From Blastococcus sp. HT6-30 (GTDB lineage: Bacteria; Actinomycetota; Actinomycetes; Mycobacteriales; Geodermatophilaceae), in assembly GCF_039729015.1 (NCBI RefSeq), contig NZ_CP155792.1, forward strand, positions 2,686,001 to 2,750,000: 64,000 bases of DNA. Reading direction: 5' to 3'. The notes below the pieces were generated by a model. The model did not search any database. It saw nothing but the letters and a program-made list of their open reading frames with translations, and was not told the origin of the DNA. Shown here piece by piece: positions 58,976-64,000 of this stretch (position 1 is the first letter of the stretch; every line of letters begins with the position of its first letter). Position numbers and translations under genes: made by a program.

Positions 58976-60085
58976 TCAGACCGGCGCGTCGGCGGCGATC
59001 TTCGCCGCGCGTTTCCCTGCGCTTCGGACGACGGCCTGCCCCAGTACCCGGTCACCGCGCTCGGCGTCGGGCTCGTAGAGCACCGCCGACTGCCCGGCGG
59101 CCACGCCGCGCTGCTGCTCGCCGAGCTCGATGCGCAGCCCGCCGTCGTCGCCGGCGGCCACCGCGCAGGGCACCGGGGTGCCGTGGGCCCGCAGCTGCAC
59201 CTCGGCGCGGAACGGCAGCGCCGGGGCGGCCCCGGTCCAGGTGGGCGCCGCCGTCCCGACGACGTCGACCCCGGCGAGGTCGGCGGTGCCGACGGTGACC
59301 GTGCGGGTGACCGGTTCGATGCCGAGCACGTACCGCGGACGGGAGTCGCCGGCGCTCACGCCGAGCCCGCGTCGCTGACCGACCGTGAAGCCGTAGGTGC
59401 CGTCGTGCTCGCCGACGGTCGCCCCGGTGGCGGCGTCGACCACCGGGCCGGGGCGGCTGCCCAGCCGGCGGGCCAGGAAGCCGCGGGTGTCGCCGTCGGG
59501 GATGAAGCAGATGTCGTGGGAGTCGGCCTTGGTGGCGACGGCGAAGCCGCGCTCGGCCGCGATCTCCCGCACCCGCTCCTTCGTCATACCGCCGAGGGGG
59601 AACACCGCGGCGGCCAGCTGCTCCGCGGTGAGCACCCCGAGGACGTAGGACTGGTCCTTGGCGGCGTCCACGGACCGCCGCAGCGCGCCGTCGGCCAGCC
59701 GTGCGTGGTGCCCGGTGACCACCGCGTCGAAGCCGAGCGCCTGCGCCCGCTCCAGGACCGCCGAGAACTTGATCTTCTCGTTGCACCGCAGGCACGGGTT
59801 CGGCGTGCGGCCCGCGGCGTACTCCGCCACGAAGTCGTCGACGACGTCCTCGGTGAAGCGCTCGGCGAGGTCCCAGACGTAGAACGGGATGCCGAGCTCG
59901 TCGGCCACCCGCCGGGCGTCGTGGGAGTCCTCGACGCTGCAGCACCCGCGGGAGCCGCTGCGCAGCGTCTGGCGCTGCTGGGACAGCGCCAGGTGCACCC
60001 CGGTCACGTCGTGGCCGGCGTCGACCGCCAGCGCGGCGGCGACGGCGGAGTCCACTCCCCCGCTCATGGCGGCCAGGACCCGCAC
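58976..60085 (-). CDS. mnmA: tRNA-specific 2-thiouridylase MnmA
   Basis: Adenylates and thiolates U34 of tRNA-Lys, -Glu and -Gln. The 369 residues contain the PP-loop [15 protein letters not shown] (about 6-20), the first catalytic Cys in [14 protein letters not shown], and the second in [11 protein letters not shown], plus [17 protein letters not shown] at 60085 starts two bases after the desulfurase stop. Placement behind iscS matches sulfur relay from the desulfurase, as in mycobacteria. Confidence 0.96.
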   Translation of the reverse strand: MRVLAAMSGGVDSAVAAALAVDAGHDVTGVHLALSQQRQTLRSGSRGCCSVEDSHDARRVADELGIPFYVWDLAERFTEDVVDDFVAEYAAGRTPNPCLRCNEKIKFSAVLERAQALGFDAVVTGHHARLADGALRRSVDAAKDQSYVLGVLTAEQLAAAVFPLGGMTKERVREIAAERGFAVATKADSHDICFIPDGDTRGFLARRLGSRPGPVVDAATGATVGEHDGTYGFTVGQRRGLGVSAGDSRPRYVLGIEPVTRTVTVGTADLAGVDVVGTAAPTWTGAAPALPFRAEVQLRAHGTPVPCAVAAGDDGGLRIELGEQQRGVAAGQSAVLYEPDAERGDRVLGQAVVRSAGKRAAKIAADAPV

Positions 60086-60087
60086 GG

Positions 60088-61320
60088 TCAGCGCCGTCCC
60101 ATGCCGGCGCGGCGGGCGCGCTCCACGACGGGGGAGATCACCTCGAGCACGGCGTCGACGTCGGCATCGGTGCTCGTGTGCCCCAGGCTGAACCGCAGCG
60201 AGCTGCGGGCCCGGTCGGGCTCGGCGCCGACCGCCAGCAGCACGTGGCTCGGCCGGGCCACCCCGGCACTGCACGCCGAGCCCGTCGAGCACTCGATCCC
60301 CCGGGCGTCGAGCAGCATGAGCAGCGCGTCGCCCTCCGCGCCGGGGAAGGACAGGTGCGCGTTGCCGGGCAGCCGGCCCGGGCCGGAGCGCACCACGTCG
60401 TCCAGCGCTGCGCCGTTGAGCTGGGCGTCGGGCACCTGCCCGACGACGCCGGCGACGAGCCGGTCGCGCAGCCGGGACAGCTCGGCGGCCCGCTCCACCC
60501 GGGCCTCGACCGCGGTGGCCGCGGCCACCGCCAGCCCGACGATCGCGGCGACGTCGAGGGTGCCGGAGCGGACGTCGCGCTCCTGGCCGCCCCCGTGCAG
60601 CAGCGGGGTGCACTCGGCGTCCCGGCGCAGCAGCAGCGCCCCGGCGCCCATCGGGCCGCCGAGCTTGTGCGCGGTCATGGTCAGGGCGTCCGCGCCGGTG
60701 GCGCCGAAGTCGACCAGCACCTGCCCGACGGCCTGCACGGCGTCGGTGTGCAGCGGCACGCCCACGTCGTGGGCGGTGGCGGCGAGGGCGGGGATGTCGC
60801 TGACCGTGCCGATCTCGTTGTTGGCCCACATCACGCTCGCCACGGCGACGTCGGCGCCGTCGCCCAGCGCCTCGGCCAGCGCTGCGGGCGTCACCCGGCC
60901 GGAGGGCTCGACCGGCAGCCAGGTGACCTCGGCGCCCTCGTGCTTGGCCAGCCACTCCACGCTGTCGAGGACGGCGTGGTGCTCGGCCGGGCTCACCACG
61001 ATCCGGCGACGGCGGGAGTCGGCCGCCCGCCGGGCCCAGAACAGCCCCTTGACGGCGAGGTTGTCGCTCTCGGTGCCGCCGCCGGTGAACAGCACCTCCG
61101 ACGGCCGGGCGCCCAGCGCCTCGGCCAGCCGCTCACGGGCCTGCTCGGCGGCCCGCCGGGCGGCGCGGCCGCTGGCGTGCAGCGACGAGGCGTTGCCGAC
61201 GCGGCCGAGCTGCTCGGTCATCGCGGCCAGCACCTCGGGCAGCATCGGCGTGGTCGCCGCGTGGTCGAGATACGTCACCCCGGCCTCCTCGCTGGCGCTC
61301 GTCGGCCACGTGACCGTCAT
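60088..61320 (-). CDS. iscS: Cysteine desulfurase (IscS/NifS type)
   Basis: PLP enzyme of 410 residues that mobilises sulfur from cysteine. [15 protein letters not shown] opens the fold; [35 protein letters not shown], the PLP Lys219 in [13 protein letters not shown], and the persulfide Cys350 in [12 protein letters not shown] are present, with the surrounding LFSLGH-type [12 protein letters not shown]. The ATG at 61320 has a GAGGGAG site. It heads the iscS-mnmA pair and likely also serves Fe-S assembly. Confidence 0.95.
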   Translation of the reverse strand: MTVTWPTSASEEAGVTYLDHAATTPMLPEVLAAMTEQLGRVGNASSLHASGRAARRAAEQARERLAEALGARPSEVLFTGGGTESDNLAVKGLFWARRAADSRRRRIVVSPAEHHAVLDSVEWLAKHEGAEVTWLPVEPSGRVTPAALAEALGDGADVAVASVMWANNEIGTVSDIPALAATAHDVGVPLHTDAVQAVGQVLVDFGATGADALTMTAHKLGGPMGAGALLLRRDAECTPLLHGGGQERDVRSGTLDVAAIVGLAVAAATAVEARVERAAELSRLRDRLVAGVVGQVPDAQLNGAALDDVVRSGPGRLPGNAHLSFPGAEGDALLMLLDARGIECSTGSACSAGVARPSHVLLAVGAEPDRARSSLRFSLGHTSTDADVDAVLEVISPVVERARRAGMGRR

Positions 61321-61602
61321 GCTCGCTCCCTCGGCGACCGTGCTACCGCGGTCACCGACGCCAGGGTAGTCGCGCCCGTCGGAGCCCCCTGGTCCGGCGG
61401 GACGGTGCGGCCGGCCACCCGCGCACCGAGGAACGAGAGCACCAGGCCGATCGTCGTTCGCCGGTGGTGGGCGTCCCAGATGGTCGCCTCGGCCGTCCCG
61501 TCCACGTCCCGCCCAACCCCGCGCCGCTGCCCGTGCTTCCCGACCGCAGGCAGACGCCGAGCGCCGGCCCCCGACGGGGACCGGCGCTCGGGTCACGTGC
61601 TC
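61321..61602. other. Gap between iscS and the etfA 3' region
   Basis: 282 bases with no supported gene. A 62-codon minus-strand frame (61505-61317) is weakly protein-like near [16 protein letters not shown] but has no recognised homologue. The gap holds the iscS promoter on its left and the hairpin at 61558-61590 on its right. Confidence 0.5.
61558..61590 (-). terminator. Terminator downstream of etfA
   Basis: Ten-base perfect arms CGAGCGCCGG/CCGGCGCTCG, then one mismatch and a CCCC/GGGG inner stem with a GAC loop. It lies on the minus-strand exit of etfB-etfA, beyond the 58-bp repeat. Confidence 0.65.
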
Positions 61603-61660
61603 GCCCCGTCCCGGGCCCCACCCTGAGCCTGGGAGGGGTGGGGAGGACGGGGTCCTTCTC
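61603..61660 (-). repeat. 58-bp extragenic repeat, copy 3
   Basis: Ends exactly before the etfA stop codon triplet. On the minus strand it carries GAAGGACCCCGTCCTCC and then a CACCCCTC block, closely matching copy 2 (7666-7723), and a GCTCAGGGTGGGGC variant of the palindromic core. Confidence 0.6.
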
Positions 61661-62623
61661 CTACTTGCGCGCGTTGATCTGCTCCGTGGCGGCGGGGACG
61701 ACCGTGTTGAGGTCGCCGACGACACCGAAGTCGGCCAGCTCGAAGATCGGGGCCTCGGGGTCCTTGTTGATGGCCACGATGGTCTTCGAGGTCTGCATGC
61801 CGGCGCGGTGCTGGATCGCCCCGGAGATGCCGACGGCCACGTACAGCTGCGGCGAGACGGTCTTGCCGGTCTGCCCGACCTGGAAGCTGTGCGGGTAGAA
61901 GCCGGAGTCGACCGCGGCACGGGAGGCGCCGACGGCACCGCCGAGCGAGTCGGCCAGGCCCTCGATGATCGCGAAGTTCTCGGCGCTGGCCACGCCGCGA
62001 CCACCGGAGACGACGATCGAGGCCTCGGTGAGCTCGGGGCGGTTGCTCTTCTGCTCCACGACGCGCTCGACGACCCGGACCTGCTTCGCGGCGTCGCTGA
62101 TCGACACCGGCACGGGCTGCTCGGCGCCGGCGGCCGGAGCCGGCTCGGGGGTGACCGAGTTGCCCCGCAGGGTGTAGATCGGCGTGCCGACGGTGACCTG
62201 CGAGTGGACGATCGTCGCGCCGGCGAACGCCGCCTGGGTGGCGGTGCCGTCGGGGGCGATCTCGGTGACGTCGGTCAGGAAGCCGCTGCCGGTCTTGATG
62301 GCCAGGCGGGCGGCGATCTCCTTGCCCTCGGGCGAGGAGGGGATGACGACGGCGGCGGGCGACTTCTCGCTCACCAGCTGCGCCAGCACCTCGGCCTTGG
62401 GGGCCACCAGGTAGGCGTCGACGTCCTCGGACTCGGCGACGTAGACGGTCGCGGCGCCGTACTCCGCGAGGGTGTCCTTCACGCCGGCGGCCGTGCCCGG
62501 CGCGCCGAGCACGACGGCCGACGGCTCACCGAGCGCACGCGCCGCGGTCAGGGCTTCCAGGGTGGTCTTGCGGACTCCGCCGCCGGCCGGGTTGAGCTCG
62601 GCCAGGACCAGGACCTCTGCCAT
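61661..62623 (-). CDS. etfA: Electron transfer flavoprotein alpha subunit
   Basis: FAD-binding subunit of ETF, which carries electrons from acyl-CoA and other dehydrogenases to the quinone pool. The 320 residues begin [18 protein letters not shown]; the C-terminal FAD domain has [51 protein letters not shown] and [20 protein letters not shown]. It starts 33 bases after etfB. No ETF-quinone oxidoreductase is in the window. Confidence 0.96.
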   Translation of the reverse strand: MAEVLVLAELNPAGGGVRKTTLEALTAARALGEPSAVVLGAPGTAAGVKDTLAEYGAATVYVAESEDVDAYLVAPKAEVLAQLVSEKSPAAVVIPSSPEGKEIAARLAIKTGSGFLTDVTEIAPDGTATQAAFAGATIVHSQVTVGTPIYTLRGNSVTPEPAPAAGAEQPVPVSISDAAKQVRVVERVVEQKSNRPELTEASIVVSGGRGVASAENFAIIEGLADSLGGAVGASRAAVDSGFYPHSFQVGQTGKTVSPQLYVAVGISGAIQHRAGMQTSKTIVAINKDPEAPIFELADFGVVGDLNTVVPAATEQINARK

Positions 62624-62656
62624 GGGGTGTTCTCCTCTTCCTTCGATCCGGGCCGG

Positions 62657-63436
62657 TCAGACGATCTTCTGGCTGGCGAGGAAGTCGACGAACTTCTGCG
62701 CGCCGTCGCCCTCGTCGGTCACCTTGACGCCCTCGCCCTTCGGCGGGCGGCCGGCGAAGTCGAGCACCTTGCTGGTGGCGCTGGCCAGACCCACGCTGCC
62801 GGCGTCGAGGCCGAGGTCGGCCAGCGACTTGGTCTCCACCGGCTTCTTCTTGGCGGCCATGATCCCCTTGAAGGAGGGGTAGCGCGGCTCGTTGATCGTG
62901 TCCCAGGTCGAGATGATCGCCGGGAGGGGCGCCTCGAGGGCCCAGAAGCCGCCGTCGGTCTGCCGCTCCACCTTCGCGGTGCCGCCGTCGATGGTGACCT
63001 TGCGGGCACCGGACAGCTGCGGGATGCCCAGCCGCTCGGACAGCAGCGCCGGCATCACGCTCATCTGGCTGTCGGTCGCCTCGGCGCCGCAGAGGACCAG
63101 GTCGTACTCGAGCTGCTGGAGGGCCGCGGCCAGGACGGCGCTGGTCTGCACGGCGTCGGAGCCGTGGATCGCCTCGTCGCTGACGTGGACGGCCTTGTCG
63201 GCGCCCATGGACAGCGCCTTGCGGATGGCGTCGGTGGCGGAGTCGGGGCCGACGGTCAGCACGGTGACCTCCCCGCCCTGCGCCTCCTTGATGGTGAGCG
63301 CCTCCTCGATGGCGTACTCGTCCATCTCGTTGATGACGTTGTCGGCGGACGCACGGGCGACGGTGTTGTCGGCCGGGTCCAGCTTGCGCTCACTTCCCGA
63401 GTCCGGGACCTGCTTGACTAGAACGACGATGTTCAT
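62657..63436 (-). CDS. etfB: Electron transfer flavoprotein beta subunit
   Basis: AMP-binding partner of EtfA, 259 residues. MNIVVLVKQVPDSGSERKLD is the usual start; NVINEMDEYAIEEALTIKEA, VGPDSATDAIRKALSMGADKAVHV-type (DAIRKALSMGADKA) and GAEATDSQMSVMPALLSERLG match the family. A GAGGAAGG ribosome-binding site lies 9 bases upstream of the ATG, and a TAGCCT -10-like box about 80 bases upstream. Confidence 0.96.
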   Translation of the reverse strand: MNIVVLVKQVPDSGSERKLDPADNTVARASADNVINEMDEYAIEEALTIKEAQGGEVTVLTVGPDSATDAIRKALSMGADKAVHVSDEAIHGSDAVQTSAVLAAALQQLEYDLVLCGAEATDSQMSVMPALLSERLGIPQLSGARKVTIDGGTAKVERQTDGGFWALEAPLPAIISTWDTINEPRYPSFKGIMAAKKKPVETKSLADLGLDAGSVGLASATSKVLDFAGRPPKGEGVKVTDEGDGAQKFVDFLASQKIV

Positions 63437-63553
63437 CGCGCTGAACCTTCCTCAGGACGCGTTCAGGATGCGGGCACGGGGGCCCGCCTGGCTCCGATCA
63501 TGGAGGCTACTGCGGAGTAATGCCGCCGCGGCAGGAGGGGCCGGTGAGGCACA

Positions 63554-64000
63554 TCACGCCGACGGGTCCGGTGACACCGCCCACGTCCCGGTCGCCGCGA
63601 AACCCCGGAGGGTCTCGGTGTGCGGGGCGAGGTCGAGCCCCTGCGCGGCGACCCACTCGTCGGAGTAGTAGGTGCGGGCGTACCGCTCGCCGCCGTCGCA
63701 CAGCAGGGTGACCACGCTGCCCCGGCGGCCCTGCGCGACCATCTCCGCGACCAGGCCGAACGCGCCCCACAGGTTGGTGCCCGTGGACCCGCCCGCCCGG
63801 CGGCCGGTCGCCCGCTCCAGGTGCCGCATCGCCGCCAGCGACGCGGCGTCGGGCACCCCGATCATCCGGTCGACGATGGTCGGCACGAACGAGGGCTCCA
63901 CCCGGGGCCGTCCGATGCCCTCGATCCGCGAGGGCCTACCGGTGGTCCAGCCGGGGTCACCGGCCGTGTACCCGGGCAGGAACGCCGAGTTCTCCGGATC
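63554..64000 (-). CDS. cds1: Cds1-like PLP-dependent cysteine synthase/desulfhydrase (3' part; runs off the right edge)
   Basis: The last 148 codons of a cysteine-synthase-family enzyme. [40 protein letters not shown] and [18 protein letters not shown] match the C-terminal region of actinobacterial Cds1, which degrades cysteine to H2S, pyruvate and ammonia. [20 protein letters not shown] closes the fold. The PLP-lysine part lies outside the window, so lyase versus synthase activity cannot be judged here. Confidence 0.82.
   Translation of the reverse strand, partial: DPENSAFLPGYTAGDPGWTTGRPSRIEGIGRPRVEPSFVPTIVDRMIGVPDAASLAAMRHLERATGRRAGGSTGTNLWGAFGLVAEMVAQGRRGSVVTLLCDGGERYARTYYSDEWVAAQGLDLAPHTETLRGFAATGTWAVSPDPSA

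Noticed and set aside
61317-61505. A 62-codon minus-strand ORF upstream of iscS
   Set aside because: Overlaps the iscS start, has no recognised domain, and only a short stretch looks protein-like.

Overview
The window is very GC-rich chromosomal DNA from an actinobacterium. Gene order closely follows the Mycobacterium tuberculosis Rv2922c-Rv3029c neighbourhood (smc-mutM-rnc-rpmF ... recG-rpmB ... ddl-gpsA ... ppk-mutT1 ... leuCD ... gltX ... ilvBNC ... gatCAB-ligA ... mnmA-iscS-etfAB). That synteny, GTG-rich starts, 4-base GTGA/ATGA overlaps and YGQP-rich membrane proteins suggest a Geodermatophilaceae-like member (Blastococcus, Geodermatophilus or Modestobacter type). The family placement is inference. 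I saw no phage, IS element, CRISPR array or plasmid function.

Layout. 1-11.9 kb: smc (cut by the left edge), then on the minus strand a ribosome, repair and CoA block (mutM, rnc, rpmF, a YceD-like gene, a DivIVA-like coiled coil, coaD, rsmD, recG, a DAK2/FakA-like gene), with rpmB divergent. 12-20.8 kb: a cytidylate-kinase-like gene, GNAT, thiL, a stand-alone AsnC ligand domain, DUF3515, a lipoprotein, ddl, a phosphatidylcholine synthase, a Cys/Met PLP enzyme, gpsA and plsC. 20.8-27.6 kb: cofC, ppk, mutT1, then leuCD facing an IclR regulator. 27.2-33.9 kb: galTK, a duplicated tRNA-Glu unit, tRNA-Gln, a CPBP protease, gltX and a FAH-family gene. 34-46.6 kb: branched-chain amino acid genes (cimA, leuB, a wrecked serA, ilvC, ilvN, ilvB, ilvD) with two YGQ-type membrane proteins between. 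46.7-64 kb: a PH-domain protein, a hydroxyacid dehydrogenase, a PQQ-type lipoprotein, gatB-small gene-gatA-gatC, an ACT protein, ligA, a MetE-C-like gene, a 5'-nucleotidase lipoprotein, mnmA, iscS, etfA, etfB and the end of a Cds1-like gene (cut by the right edge).

How the genes fit together. Citramalate synthase, LeuB, LeuCD and IlvBN/C/D cover much of isoleucine, valine and leucine synthesis. Two of these operons, cimA and ilvBNC, begin with short leader ORFs carrying tandem branched-chain codons (Ile-Ile; Val-Leu-Val-Leu), each followed by a hairpin and a T-run terminator: classic transcription attenuators. leuCD is instead paired with an IclR gene across a 17-bp palindrome. gltX, tRNA-Glu, tRNA-Gln and gatCAB fit indirect Gln-tRNA synthesis. 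IscS next to MnmA fits sulfur delivery to tRNA.

The strongest oddities are the cimA attenuator, a serA reduced to its two ends by a large internal deletion plus frameshifts, an amber codon that removes the His-Glu part of a class I amidotransferase, a perfect 128-bp tandem duplication of terminator plus tRNA-Glu, a 17-bp-arm inverted repeat in an otherwise empty gap, and a 58-bp extragenic repeat seen three times immediately 3' of stop codons.
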